A stretch of 33,746 nucleotides of DNA from positions 1 to 33,746 of the IMG/VR virus record IMGVR_UViG_3300005824_000021; one strand, written 5' to 3'. Positions 14,047 to 22,967 of this stretch are shown here, in pieces. The translations under genes and the position numbers were made by a program. The notes beneath the pieces are model-generated. The model did no database searches, was not told the DNA's origin, and saw only the letters and a program-made list of their open reading frames with translations. The DNA comes from a virus. The stretch's first letter is position 1. Each line of letters opens with the position of its first letter.

Positions 14047-14604
14047 ATGGCAGTCACTGTGACCGCTACTCAGGTGGACGATGGGTCGGGTTGGGACAAC
14101 ACCCCGCCCCCCGGTCACGCTGGCTGGAACAACACGGCGGGCGACACCGACTGGGTGCCGGATGTGAACTACAACCGCCGCTTCCTGCTGGAGGCCACGG
14201 GTCCGGAGGTTGGCGGCATCGTCAACTGGGAGATCTACGACGGGACAGCGATCCCGTTCGTGGACGACGCCAGTGCCATCGTCAGTGACGGTGCTGATGG
14301 CGGGAACACCGCAGGCACGGCGTTCGTCAACGACCGCACCACCCGGACGGTATGGGCTGTCGTCGGCGCGGACCCCGGTCTCGGAAACCCGTGGTACGCG
14401 GACACGGGCGCTGCGTGGATCTCCACCCTGAGGGCCAACGGTCCGCGCGTCGTCGTGGAACTCCCGGCGTACCAGAAGTGGGGCGTGGCGGACACGGAGA
14501 CCGACACCTTCGAGATCGAGGCGTACCTGCCCGGTTCGTTCGGTGTTCCAGCGGATTCCATTTCGGTGGATGTGACCAACCCGGACGTGGCGGTGCTCGC
14601 GTGA
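14047..14604 (+). CDS. Probable beta-rich structural protein (185 aa)
   Basis: ATG at 14047 with AGAGAAGGG upstream. The 185-residue product begins MAVTVTATQVDDGSGWDN and is rich in Thr, Val, Asp, Gly and Trp, typical of secreted or virion beta-sandwich proteins, with no signal peptide. It overlaps the next gene (GTGA). Likely a head or tail decoration protein by context; family not recognised. Confidence 0.65.
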   Translation: MAVTVTATQVDDGSGWDNTPPPGHAGWNNTAGDTDWVPDVNYNRRFLLEATGPEVGGIVNWEIYDGTAIPFVDDASAIVSDGADGGNTAGTAFVNDRTTRTVWAVVGADPGLGNPWYADTGAAWISTLRANGPRVVVELPAYQKWGVADTETDTFEIEAYLPGSFGVPADSISVDVTNPDVAVLA

Positions 14605-14873
14605 GCATCAACGACTTCCGGCTCTACGGGTCCAACAAGAAGGCTCAGGGAAGCATCAACCTGTCCGAGGATCCCCCCGTGGAGGAGGAAGTCGCGGCCT
14701 CTGTGGAGCCGGAGGAGGAAGCCCCCGAACTTGAGGACCTCCCCGTTCCTACGTCGGCGAGCAGGAAGAGCGACATCGCCCACTTCCTCACGACGACAGA
14801 GGGATTCGATCCCGATGACCTCGTGGGAATGACCAAGGCAGAACTCCTCGAATTGGTCCCTGATCAGGAGTAG
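14601..14873 (+). CDS. Acidic protein with C-terminal helical domain (90 aa)
   Basis: GTG start in a GTGA overlap. The 90-residue product has a short N-terminal segment, a very acidic proline-containing linker (residues about 22-50), and a C-terminal domain, FLTTTEGFDPDDLVGMTKAELLELV, resembling small SAP/LEM-like helix-turn-helix modules. Such modules bind DNA or proteins. Role unknown; it lies in a run of putative structural genes. Confidence 0.65.
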   Translation: MSINDFRLYGSNKKAQGSINLSEDPPVEEEVAASVEPEEEAPELEDLPVPTSASRKSDIAHFLTTTEGFDPDDLVGMTKAELLELVPDQE

Positions 14874-14875
14874 AA

Positions 14876-15766
14876 GTGCCGTCCTCGTCCGGTAGCGCGC
14901 GACCCCCCGACGCTTCTGAGATCATCGCCCGAGCCAAGGGCGGTGCCCGGGTAGCGCCGGGGAGTCGGGCTGCCACGGCCCATGGGGATCCCGCTCAGGT
15001 CTACCGGCGGTACGAGCAGGCAGCCGACCCCCAGTGGGAGCAGTTCCAGTCCTCCAGCGGCACGGGCACGCATCCCGCCGACGTGATGGGGATGATCGAC
15101 ATCGCAGGCGGGGACGCCGCAGCGGCGGACCTGATGTCTGCGGGTCCCTACGAGGCCATCCCGATCTACGAGGACCCCACCGGTACCACCACGAGGACCA
15201 GCGGGGAGTACTTCCGCGAGGAGTCCACTCGGTATCTGGAGGACGAGGGCTTCTACGACAAGATCGGCTACGGCTACTCGAACATGGGCACTGCCCCGAG
15301 CACCTCGCTGGTCTCCTCCGTTGGAACTGGACCGGCGGACATCACGCAGTCGCCGACCTCGACCACGAATCCGGCACGTCCCCGCACCGTCGCTGCGGGA
15401 TACGACAGTTCCCGGAAGGTCCTGACCACGATCTTCCGTGATGGCACCTTCTACAACTACTACGGCGTCTCCTCGCTGGAGTGGGGAAACTTCAAGCGTG
15501 CCCGGTCGAAGGGCCGATTCATCCGGCTCTACCTCGACCACAAGACACGGGGCACTGCCAGCATGGGCGCGGTCCCCGAGGCTCATCAGGAACTGCTCTA
15601 CAAGGTGGCCCGGACCACGCAGGCGATGCGCGGTGGCTACCAGAAGGGCCAGAAGGCCGGGTCCAAGAGGGGCGGCAGGGGAATGTACGGCTCCAAGAAC
15701 ACCGCTGCTCGCAAGGGTCGGAAGTTGTCGGCCAGTGTCGAGAAGACAATGGGCCGTTACACGTAG
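14876..15766 (+). CDS. KTSC-domain protein (296 aa)
   Basis: GTG start at 14876, with AGGAG 5 nt upstream. Residues about 170-220, containing VAAGYDSSRKVLTTIFRDG, YYGVSSLEW and ARSKGRFI, match the KTSC domain, named for its lysyl-tRNA-synthetase C-terminal occurrence and common in small phage proteins. The first 150 residues are low-complexity and polar; the last 50 are basic and Gly/Lys-rich (KGQKAGSKRGGRG), likely to contact nucleic acid. Possibly a structural or DNA-contacting virion protein. Confidence 0.75.
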   Translation: MPSSSGSARPPDASEIIARAKGGARVAPGSRAATAHGDPAQVYRRYEQAADPQWEQFQSSSGTGTHPADVMGMIDIAGGDAAAADLMSAGPYEAIPIYEDPTGTTTRTSGEYFREESTRYLEDEGFYDKIGYGYSNMGTAPSTSLVSSVGTGPADITQSPTSTTNPARPRTVAAGYDSSRKVLTTIFRDGTFYNYYGVSSLEWGNFKRARSKGRFIRLYLDHKTRGTASMGAVPEAHQELLYKVARTTQAMRGGYQKGQKAGSKRGGRGMYGSKNTAARKGRKLSASVEKTMGRYT

Positions 15767-15775
15767 TCTGTGCGC
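15764..15775 (+). promoter_or_regulatory. Leaderless-type -10 element, gene 15776
   Basis: TAGTCT (15764-15769) contains the stop codon of the previous gene and lies exactly 6 nt before GTG at 15776. The same hexamer and spacing occur at 10125. No convincing -35. Confidence 0.45.
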
Positions 15776-16069
15776 GTGATCATTCACCCAATCTGGCGTA
15801 CGAAGTACTGGTGGCAGAAGTTGACCTACCCCCGGCGGAAGGTCCCCCTGACTGAAGTCGGCGAGACTCAGGAGCAGAACTTCCCGTGGCGGCTGGGCAA
15901 GTGCCGCGTGTTCCGCCTTCCCCTCACCCGTCATGCCATTGCCATTGGTCAGTGGACGGGCGAGCAGCCCCATGAGAACGTGGAGGGCGCACCTACCCTG
16001 ATGTTCCGTCCATTGGATCACCCGGAGGACTACTTCCATGTCGAGGATGTTCAAGAAGAGCCCCACTGA
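15776..16069 (+). CDS. Small basic protein, unknown function (97 aa)
   Basis: Two in-frame GTG codons are possible (15770, 15776); I prefer 15776 because a -10-like hexamer ends 6 nt before it. The 97-residue product begins MIIHPIWRTKYWWQKL, rich in Trp and basic residues, and ends with an acidic tail. No motif recognised. Its last 32 nt overlap the next gene. Immediately upstream of the terminase cluster, where a small terminase subunit might be expected, but no such fold is evident. Confidence 0.6.
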   Translation: MIIHPIWRTKYWWQKLTYPRRKVPLTEVGETQEQNFPWRLGKCRVFRLPLTRHAIAIGQWTGEQPHENVEGAPTLMFRPLDHPEDYFHVEDVQEEPH

Positions 16070-16274
16070 TCGAGTAGAGGTCTCTGGCCGGGTACTTCGT
16101 CGTGCCCGCCTTGTTCCTCCCGGCACGGAGGTCTCATGGATCGAGGGGACAATGGCTCAGGTCGGCAGTTCCGTGGTCCACCACAAGCCCGGCGATCAGA
16201 TGCTCGATGAGGCCATCATGGGCGCTGAAGCGATTCTGGCCCTGCTCCATGAGATGAGGCGGCGAGAGGCATGA
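16038..16274 (+). CDS. Small protein preceding the terminase (78 aa)
   Basis: ATG at 16038 inside the end of the previous gene. The 78-residue product has a basic N-terminus (MSRMFKKS), a beta-strand-like middle and a C-terminal helix (LDEAIMGAEAILALLHEM). The stop overlaps the terminase start (ATGA). Position suggests a terminase accessory protein, but no HTH typical of small terminase subunits is visible. Confidence 0.6.
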   Translation: MSRMFKKSPTDRVEVSGRVLRRARLVPPGTEVSWIEGTMAQVGSSVVHHKPGDQMLDEAIMGAEAILALLHEMRRREA

Positions 16275-17878
16275 CCACGATTCTTGATGAAGATCTCCAA
16301 GAGGAGATGAACGAGTTCGACCTTCTTGGGGGCTCGGATGAGGATCCCGACGAGTTCCCCGATGAGGTTGAGGAGGACGACGAAGAACTCAGTCCGGAGT
16401 TCATCAAGGGGATCGTGGACAAGGTCCTCCAGTTCAACGCCGTCTTCGTCGGCCATGACCTGCACCCGTACCAGAAGCCGTTCGCCCGTCGGATCGTGGA
16501 GAGCGTCCTGATCAACGACGGTGAGGAGGTCACCGCGCTCGCAGCCCGCCAGAGCGGCAAGACTGAGACCGTCTCCGACATCGTCGCATCCCTGATGGTG
16601 CTCCTCCCCCGACTCGCCAAGATCTACCCGAAACTGCTCGGACGGTTCAAGGACGGGCTCTGGGTCGGCATGTTCGCCCCGGTCGAGGGACAGGTCGAGA
16701 CGATGTTCTCCCGGACGGTCTCCCGCCTGACCTCCGACCGGGCGAAGCAGATCATGCTGGATCCAGAGATTGACGACAGGCCCGCCCGGAAGGGCGGCGT
16801 GGTCAAGTCGATCGTGCTTTCCAACTCAGGATCGTTCGTCTCGATGATGACCGCGAACCCCCGAGCCAAGATCGAGTCCCGCACCTTCCACCTCATCATC
16901 ATCGATGAGTGTCAGGAAGCCGATGACTTCGTGGTCGCCAAGTCGATCGCCCCCATGCTCGCGTACCACGCGGGGACCATGATCAAGACGGGGACGCCCA
17001 CCACCAAGAAGAACAACTTCTACCGCTCCGTGCAGTTGAACAAACGTCGGCAGACGGCCAAGAAGGGCGCGAGACACAACCACTTCCAGTGGGACTGGAA
17101 GGACGTAGCCAAGGTCAACAAGAACTACGAGCGGTTCATCCGCAAGGAGATGCTCCGCATCGGCGAGGACTCCGACGAGTTCCAGATGTCCTACAACTGC
17201 CGGTGGATCCTCGAACGCGGCATGTTCACCAGTCAGGGCGTCATGGACGAACTCGGGGACACCTCGATGTCCTTCGTCCGGAACTGGGCCAAGACCCCCT
17301 GTGTCGTGGGAATCGACCCTGCCCGCAAGACCGACTCCACCGTGGTCACGGTGCTGTGGGTGGACTGGGATCGACCGGATGAGTTCGGCTACTACGACCA
17401 CCGGGTCCTGAACTGGATGGAGTTGCAGGGTGACGACTGGGAAGAGCAGTACGCCAAGATCGTGGACTTCCTCTCCAACTACAACGTCCTCGCTGTGGCC
17501 GTGGACGCCAATGGTGTCGGGGATGCGGTCGCCCAGCGCCTTGCCCTGCTCCTGCCGAGGGCTGAAGTGCACAGCGTCACGAGCAGTGCCGTCGAGCAGT
17601 CCAAGCGGTTCAAGCACCTCTCCGCCCTGATGGAGCGACGCCTGATCGGATGGCCCGCCCACGCGAACGCGCGGCGCACCCGGATCTGGCGCAAGTTCCA
17701 GCAGCAGATGCTCGACGCGGAGAAGCAGTACAAGGGCGTGAACTTCACCGTGGCCGCTCCGGACGAGGCGTGGGCACACGATGACTTCGTGGACAGCCTC
17801 GCTCTCGCCACTCTGCTGACCGCAGATCTGTCCATGCCGACGATTCAGGTCAGCAACTCGCCCTTCTTCAGCCGTTAG
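16271..17878 (+). CDS. terL: Terminase large subunit
   Basis: 535 residues, normal for the family. It powers DNA translocation into proheads and cuts concatemers. Walker A-like AARQSGKT lies at residues 91-98 and Walker B LIIIDE at 208-213, forming the N-terminal ATPase. The C-terminal RNase H-like nuclease is shown by VGIDPARKTDS (Asp349), VAVDANG (Asp412) and HDDFVDSLAL (Asp504/505). The first 45 residues are highly acidic, a possible interaction tail. Start overlaps the previous stop (ATGA). An operator palindrome begins 9 nt after its stop. Confidence 0.96.
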   Translation: MTTILDEDLQEEMNEFDLLGGSDEDPDEFPDEVEEDDEELSPEFIKGIVDKVLQFNAVFVGHDLHPYQKPFARRIVESVLINDGEEVTALAARQSGKTETVSDIVASLMVLLPRLAKIYPKLLGRFKDGLWVGMFAPVEGQVETMFSRTVSRLTSDRAKQIMLDPEIDDRPARKGGVVKSIVLSNSGSFVSMMTANPRAKIESRTFHLIIIDECQEADDFVVAKSIAPMLAYHAGTMIKTGTPTTKKNNFYRSVQLNKRRQTAKKGARHNHFQWDWKDVAKVNKNYERFIRKEMLRIGEDSDEFQMSYNCRWILERGMFTSQGVMDELGDTSMSFVRNWAKTPCVVGIDPARKTDSTVVTVLWVDWDRPDEFGYYDHRVLNWMELQGDDWEEQYAKIVDFLSNYNVLAVAVDANGVGDAVAQRLALLLPRAEVHSVTSSAVEQSKRFKHLSALMERRLIGWPAHANARRTRIWRKFQQQMLDAEKQYKGVNFTVAAPDEAWAHDDFVDSLALATLLTADLSMPTIQVSNSPFFSR

Positions 17879-17881
17879 TCG

Positions 17882-17910
17882 TGACATTCGAACTTCGAAT
17901 CAGGCAGACT
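17882..17910 (+). promoter_or_regulatory. Palindrome within a promoter-like element after terL
   Basis: TGACAT (17882-17887) and CAGACT (17905-17910) are 17 bp apart, with TTCGAAcTTCGAA (17887-17899) filling most of the spacer. The next gene starts 46 nt downstream with its own ribosome-binding site, so this transcript would have a leader. This is the clearest copy in which the palindrome lies between -35 and -10. Confidence 0.6.
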
Positions 17911-17955
17911 CACTACTGAACATGTTCACCCAGTTCCATCAATGAAGGAGAGACC

Positions 17956-18354
17956 ATGGCTCTCGCTCCGGCTCCGGGGTTCCCCGAGCGTCCCGGCACC
18001 AACTACGAGGTCAACAACGTCTCCGGAGCCCCCTCCGGTCCGGGGCCTCTGTACTTCGAGGAGGGGCTCGGCACTGACACCGACCTCCCCAACAACTTCC
18101 AGACCGGAGCGATGCAGGGGTACGTCACCCCTCCCGGTCGGAGCAACCACAACCAGAACGTCTACATCAAGACGGCTCAGGAGACGATGTCCGAGCGCGC
18201 CCACGTCGGGTCCGCCGCTTGGGTCGAGGCTCCGGGCATGCTTCAGGACTTCGCGGCGGGCTCCTTCTCGGATGCCGGTGAGGTCACCTACGAAGAGGTG
18301 TACCGCTCCGGTGGCCGCATGGCGCGACCGAACGCGGCTGTCGTCAACGACTGA
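17956..18354 (+). CDS. Probable head-associated small protein (132 aa)
   Basis: ATG at 17956, with GAAGGAGA 4 nt upstream. The 132-residue product is rich in Pro, Gly and Asn with few predicted helices (begins MALAPAPGFPERPG). No motif recognised. Its placement between terminase and portal, with a dedicated promoter-like element, suggests a virion or assembly protein. Confidence 0.65.
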   Translation: MALAPAPGFPERPGTNYEVNNVSGAPSGPGPLYFEEGLGTDTDLPNNFQTGAMQGYVTPPGRSNHNQNVYIKTAQETMSERAHVGSAAWVEAPGMLQDFAAGSFSDAGEVTYEEVYRSGGRMARPNAAVVND

Positions 18355-18356
18355 TC

Positions 18357-18632
18357 ATGGCCGTTGACCCGTATGGGCGGCGGTCACGTGGGGCACGTTC
18401 TGAAGGTCAGTCCCCGCAGAACCCACGGTTGTGGGAGATGCTGGTTACTCAGGCCAAGCAGAAGTTCCCCACGTACCCGTCGATCCCTGCCTCCAAGTGG
18501 ATTCACACTGAGTACGTGAAGCGAGGCGGGGTCTTCGTGGACTCCAAGAAGAAGGACGTTCGGCACGATCGTCGGGGTAAGTTGACCTCGCAAGGAAAGA
18601 AGGAAGAGGCCAACAACAAGAAGGACGACTGA
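18357..18632 (+). CDS. Small basic protein (91 aa)
   Basis: ATG at 18357, two bases after the previous stop, so probably translated by coupling. The 91-residue product has a folded-looking middle (MLVTQAKQKFPTYPSIPASKW) and a long lysine/arginine-rich C-terminal tail. I recall similar proteins near phage head genes but know no function. Its stop overlaps the next start (TGATG). Confidence 0.65.
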   Translation: MAVDPYGRRSRGARSEGQSPQNPRLWEMLVTQAKQKFPTYPSIPASKWIHTEYVKRGGVFVDSKKKDVRHDRRGKLTSQGKKEEANNKKDD

Positions 18633-18781
18633 TGCCGTACTCGGTCAAGAAGGGGTCGGGCAAGAAGCCGGTCAAGATAGTGAACAAGGAGACCGGCAAG
18701 CAGGTCGGATCATCGACCAGCGTTGCCAAGGCGAAGGCGTCGGTGCGCGCCCGCTACGCCGGAGAGAAGGCCAAGGGATGA
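18632..18781 (+). CDS. Small basic phage protein (49 aa)
   Basis: Start and stop both overlap neighbours (TGATG and ATGA), so it is clearly part of the coupled chain. The 49-residue product, beginning MPYSVKKGSGKKPVKIVNK and continuing TGKQVGSS...AKASVRARYA, matches a recurrent tiny phage protein type that pairs a short beta hairpin with a C-terminal helix. Function unknown. Confidence 0.75.
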   Translation: MPYSVKKGSGKKPVKIVNKETGKQVGSSTSVAKAKASVRARYAGEKAKG

Positions 18782-20364
18782 CCATCTCGATCATCATCCC
18801 GTGGATGGATCGGGGAGACCCGGTCCGCGCTGCTGTGTTCGAGTACGTCCGCGCGTACTACGAGAGTCTCAGTGTCGGCGAGGTCGTCGTCGGCACGTAT
18901 CCGGATGATGGGGCTCTCCTCAACCGGTCCCGGCTTCGCAACGAGGGCGCGAACACCGCGAAGGGGGACGTGTTCTTCTTCTGCGACGCTGACATCCTCG
19001 TGCCCCGGGATCAGATCCTGATGGCGTGCAGCCAGTCCGCCTACGGTGGCGTGACCTTCCCCTACAGCCTGTTCCGGACCAACTGTGATCCGGACACCGT
19101 CGATCAGGTCCTCCGGGGGGAGAACTGGGAACAGTTCGTGGACCTCACTCTCCCGCCCTACCTGAAGGATCAGGAGCCGTTGCCGGAGGAGTGGCACGTA
19201 GGCCCCGCCTTCGCGATCTCCCGACGGGAGTTCTTCCGTCTCGATGGCTTCGATGAGGGGTTCGTCGGCTGGGGCGAAGAGGACAAGGACTTCCTCATCC
19301 GCGCTCGGGACAAGATCGGCGCGGTTCAGTTCGTCCCGGGTGGCCTTCTCCACCTTGGTCAGCCGCCCTCCCCCAAGGACTTCCCGGGAGAGTACGCGAA
19401 CAACCGGGTGCGGTACCTCCGCAAGCGCCGCCCGGTGAAGATCGCGGTCTACGCTCCCGCCAAGAACGAAGAGAGCAACGTGGTCGAATGGGCCGCGAGT
19501 GCCCGAGACGCCGATGAGATCGTGCTCGTGGACACGGGATCCTCCGACAGGACGATAGCGACTGCGGCAGAGAGCGCCGTGGTCGTGCGTCAGGCGGTGA
19601 TCACCCCGTGGCGGTTCGATGACGGGTTCAACGCGGCGCTCTCTCAGGTGTCTGAGGACATCGACATCGCTGTGCCGCTGCATCTGGACGAGCGGCTGGC
19701 ACCGGGGTGGCGGGGGGAACTGGAGAGGGCGTGGTACAACGGCGGGAACCGGTTCACCTTCCAGTACAGGTGGGCGGACGGCACCTCCTTCACCCATGAC
19801 AGAATCCATGCCCGACACGGGTATCGGTGGATCTTCCCCGCTCACGAGATGCCGGTGGGTCCGGGGCCTCAGGTCTCGACGGGCGTGGTGATTCACCACC
19901 AGCACTCCCCGAGAGATCGGGCCACGGACCGTGCTCTGATCCACCTGATGCTGAAGGAACACCCGGACGATCCTCGGGCTCAGTACTACTCCGGTCGGGA
20001 GCACTTCTACGCCGGGGAGTGGATCGAGTCCCGGTCGATGCTGAACAAGTACCTGTCCAACCCCAAGGCCACTTTCGATCAGGAACGATCTGAGGCATGC
20101 CGGTTCATCGCCAAGATGGTCTGGGAGGAGGCCAAGGAGGCATGGCTGCTTCGTGCTTGCTCTGAGGCCCCCCAACGTAGAGAAGTATGGGCTGATTTGG
20201 CCCAGCACTACTGGGAGACTGGACAGATGGTGCAGGCTCAGGGGTGCGCGGAGCGAGCACTGAGCATCACTGAGCCAACCGATCAGAACTCGTTCCTCCT
20301 CGAAGACTGGGCATGGAACGATGATCACTTCCGTTCGATGGTCGTGGAGGAGATGATTCCGTGA
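18778..20364 (+). CDS. Two-domain glycosyltransferase with TPR-like C-terminus
   Basis: 528 residues with two GT-A folds in one chain. Domain 1 (about 1-215) has FFFCDADIL with Asp70/Asp72 as the metal- and sugar-nucleotide-binding DxD, and GWGEED (164-169), the motif of galactosyltransferase-like families. Domain 2 (about 220-380) is GT2-like: VYAPAKNEE, IVLVDTGSSDRT (249-259) and LHLDERL (301-307). The remaining region is helical with TPR-like repeats, often used for binding protein acceptors. It lies between terminase and portal, so a virion protein is a likely acceptor, with the collagen-like fibres an attractive target. Sugar specificity cannot be read. Confidence 0.88.
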   Translation: MTISIIIPWMDRGDPVRAAVFEYVRAYYESLSVGEVVVGTYPDDGALLNRSRLRNEGANTAKGDVFFFCDADILVPRDQILMACSQSAYGGVTFPYSLFRTNCDPDTVDQVLRGENWEQFVDLTLPPYLKDQEPLPEEWHVGPAFAISRREFFRLDGFDEGFVGWGEEDKDFLIRARDKIGAVQFVPGGLLHLGQPPSPKDFPGEYANNRVRYLRKRRPVKIAVYAPAKNEESNVVEWAASARDADEIVLVDTGSSDRTIATAAESAVVVRQAVITPWRFDDGFNAALSQVSEDIDIAVPLHLDERLAPGWRGELERAWYNGGNRFTFQYRWADGTSFTHDRIHARHGYRWIFPAHEMPVGPGPQVSTGVVIHHQHSPRDRATDRALIHLMLKEHPDDPRAQYYSGREHFYAGEWIESRSMLNKYLSNPKATFDQERSEACRFIAKMVWEEAKEAWLLRACSEAPQRREVWADLAQHYWETGQMVQAQGCAERALSITEPTDQNSFLLEDWAWNDDHFRSMVVEEMIP

Positions 20365-22076
20365 GCGCCATCGACTTCATGTCACCGACGTATCGTGCCG
20401 CCGGTACAGACCTCGTCCTGAACATCTCGCCGCTGGGTCTGGTTGAACTGGCGGACGAGGAGTTCGAGGTCCATGGCCCGCGACTCAACCGATACGCGCT
20501 GAACTGGGCGCTCTACCTCGGTCACCACTGGAGTCACCGTCGGGAGGTGGGCGAGCACCAGCACACGTCCAACTTCTACCGGGCGTTCACGGACTACATG
20601 ATCCGGTTCACCTTCGGCAAGGGAGTCAGGTTCGAGACACCAGAGGCGACCGGGGCGATCGTGCCCGACATCCTCCACAGGGTCTGGGAGAAGGACAACG
20701 TCCGCGAGACGGTCCTCATGGAGATGGGGCAGCAGGGGGCTGTCTCCGGAGATGCCTTCGTCAAGGTCGCCTACGAGGAGCCCTACGTCGATTCCTCCGA
20801 TGTCTTCAACGCAGGACGGGTCCGGATCCTCCCGCTGAACGCTGCTCACTGCTTCCCGGAATGGCACCCGCACGACCGAACTCGTTTGCTGCGGATGAAA
20901 TTGAAGTACCGGTTTTGGGGCACGTCGCTGGAAGGCACTCGACAGGTCTTCACCTACACGGAGATCCTGACCGATGACACCATCGAGGAGTACCTGAACG
21001 ACGAACTGATCGACTCCCGGCCCAATCCCATTGGAATTGTGCCAGTCGTACACATTGCCAACCGTCCGGTGTCCGGATCCCCGTGGGGCCTGCCGGACTG
21101 TCAGGACATCATCGCGCTGAATCGCCAGTACAACGAGGTGGCGACCTCGGTGGCGGACATCATCAACTACCACGCCGAGCCGATCACGATCATCACGGGC
21201 GCGAAGGCGTCCCAGTTGGAGCGTGGGGCGAAGAAGATCTGGGCCGGTCTGCCCAAGGACGCACGTGTCGAGAACCTCGAAGGCGGCTATCAGGGACTCA
21301 AGCAGGGCCTTGAGTATCTGGAACTGATCAAGAGAACGATGCACGAGATGGTCGGCATCCCTGAGACCGCACTCGGTCAGGTGCAGCCGATCTCCAACAC
21401 CTCTGGCGTGGCGCTGAGCATCCAGTTCCAGCCGCTCATGAACGTCTGGGCGCAGAAGACCGCGCAGTACGGCAAGGGCATCCAGCGGATCAACGAACTG
21501 GTCCTGCGGACGATCGCGGTCAAGGAGCCCAACTCCTTCATCTGGCTGGAGGGGATCAACTCTCCTCGCGAGGACGACCAGTTCGATCGGTTGGATCCGC
21601 GCGATCCGCTGTCGTACTTCACCGACATCGAGTTCCCGCCACCGCTGCCGCTGGACAAGTTGATCGTGCTGAACGAGATTCAGGCCAAGTTCCAGTTGGG
21701 TCTGGAGTCCCGCGAGGGCGCGCTGCGTCTTCTGGGCGAGGAGTTCCCGAAGGACAAGTTGGTCGAGATCCGCGACGAGTTGAAGGACGATGCCGTCGCC
21801 GACGGTGCACTGGCGCTGATCAAGACGCAGATCCAATCGGCGATCGTCGCGATGACCGGGATGATGATGGGTCCAGATGGAGAGCCGATGCCTGCTCCTC
21901 CGCCGGAGCCGTTGGATGTCACCGGGGACTCGATCCCGGATGTCAACGCAGGTCTCGGTTCGCCGCCCCCGTTCCCCGACATCATGATGGCGGAAGAGGA
22001 GATGCGGAACCTTCTGGTCACCCGCGCCTACGGGACGAAACTCCCCAAGTCCTCTATCGCAAAGCCGGACTCGTAG
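20361..22076 (+). CDS. Portal protein
   Basis: GTG start in a GTGA overlap; 571 residues. The portal forms the ring at the unique capsid vertex through which DNA passes. Evidence is family appearance: RFTFGKGVRFE, GDAFVKVAYEEPY, an RQYNEVATSVADIINYHAEPITIITG stretch (the helical wing/stem part), and a segment MVGIPETALGQVQPISNTSG typical of SPP1-type portals, plus position between terminase and scaffold/capsid. The C-terminal 60 residues are proline-rich. Confidence 0.88.
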   Translation: MSAIDFMSPTYRAAGTDLVLNISPLGLVELADEEFEVHGPRLNRYALNWALYLGHHWSHRREVGEHQHTSNFYRAFTDYMIRFTFGKGVRFETPEATGAIVPDILHRVWEKDNVRETVLMEMGQQGAVSGDAFVKVAYEEPYVDSSDVFNAGRVRILPLNAAHCFPEWHPHDRTRLLRMKLKYRFWGTSLEGTRQVFTYTEILTDDTIEEYLNDELIDSRPNPIGIVPVVHIANRPVSGSPWGLPDCQDIIALNRQYNEVATSVADIINYHAEPITIITGAKASQLERGAKKIWAGLPKDARVENLEGGYQGLKQGLEYLELIKRTMHEMVGIPETALGQVQPISNTSGVALSIQFQPLMNVWAQKTAQYGKGIQRINELVLRTIAVKEPNSFIWLEGINSPREDDQFDRLDPRDPLSYFTDIEFPPPLPLDKLIVLNEIQAKFQLGLESREGALRLLGEEFPKDKLVEIRDELKDDAVADGALALIKTQIQSAIVAMTGMMMGPDGEPMPAPPPEPLDVTGDSIPDVNAGLGSPPPFPDIMMAEEEMRNLLVTRAYGTKLPKSSIAKPDS

Positions 22077-22152
22077 ACCGCCGTTGGGCATATCTGCGTG
22101 ATGTGAGGCTATCTTTGTTCCTACTCACATCTCGTAGGAAAGAAAGGCGCAC

Positions 22153-22926
22153 ATGTCCGAGCAGACCGTGACAGAGGCAGGCACTCCGAATCTCAATGAG
22201 GGCGGAGGGAACTTCGTTCAGGAAGAGCCACCCACGCCGCCGACCCGGGTGACCAGCCAGTCTGACCCGAAGATGTTCACGCAGGAGGATCTGGACAAGG
22301 CTCGCGAGCAGGAGAAGTCCAAGGTCTACAAGCGACTGGAGACCATGCAGGAGACCGTCGCACGTCTGGAGAAGGAAGCGCAGGAGCGTCAGTCTGTGGA
22401 GGAGGAATCCCGCAAGGCTGAGATCGCCAAGGCTGAGGCGGAGCGTCTGGAGACCCTGTCGGCGAAGGATCTGATCGCTGAGAAGGAAGCGCAGTGGCGC
22501 GAGGAGCAGGCCCAACTCCGTCAGGAGATCGAGGCCGAGCGGGCACTTCGTGAGCGCGAGTCCCAGTTCGCCGAACTGATGGACGTGCGGAATCAGGTCA
22601 TCACGCAGTATCAGGACCGCGTTGCTCCCGAACTTCTTGACCTGATCACAGGCGAGACACCGGAGCAGATCCAGCAATCTGCCGAAGACATGGCTCAGCG
22701 TACGGAGCGGATCCTTGCGCAGACGCAAGAAGCCATGCAGAATGCAAGGCAACAGATGCCAACGGCACGAGTCACCGCTCCGGCATCTGGGGACAACGCA
22801 GGGGCGAACAGACAGTACAGCCCGGATGAGATCCGGGGAATGTCAATGGCGGACTATGCGAAGCATCGCGCCTCCCTTCTGGGCAAGGGCGCTGATGGAC
22901 CTAAGAATCGGGGCCTCTTCGGGTGA
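22153..22926 (+). CDS. Capsid scaffolding protein
   Basis: 257 residues; ATG at 22153, with AGGAAAG and AAAGGCG upstream. A disordered acidic N-terminus is followed by a long coiled coil rich in Glu, Lys, Arg and Ala (about residues 45-150, e.g. KRLETMQETVARLEKEAQE), and a C-terminal region with YSPDEIRGMSMADYAKHRAS, typical of capsid-binding tails of scaffolds. Directly before the major capsid gene, as usual. No protease motif seen. Confidence 0.85.
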   Translation: MSEQTVTEAGTPNLNEGGGNFVQEEPPTPPTRVTSQSDPKMFTQEDLDKAREQEKSKVYKRLETMQETVARLEKEAQERQSVEEESRKAEIAKAEAERLETLSAKDLIAEKEAQWREEQAQLRQEIEAERALRERESQFAELMDVRNQVITQYQDRVAPELLDLITGETPEQIQQSAEDMAQRTERILAQTQEAMQNARQQMPTARVTAPASGDNAGANRQYSPDEIRGMSMADYAKHRASLLGKGADGPKNRGLFG

Positions 22927-22967
22927 CTCCCCGACTTCTTGTCCATCTCACATAGGAGATACGCCTG

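Noticed and set aside
20382-22091. A 569-codon minus-strand frame opposite the portal gene.
   Set aside because: Antisense shadow of a well-supported gene.
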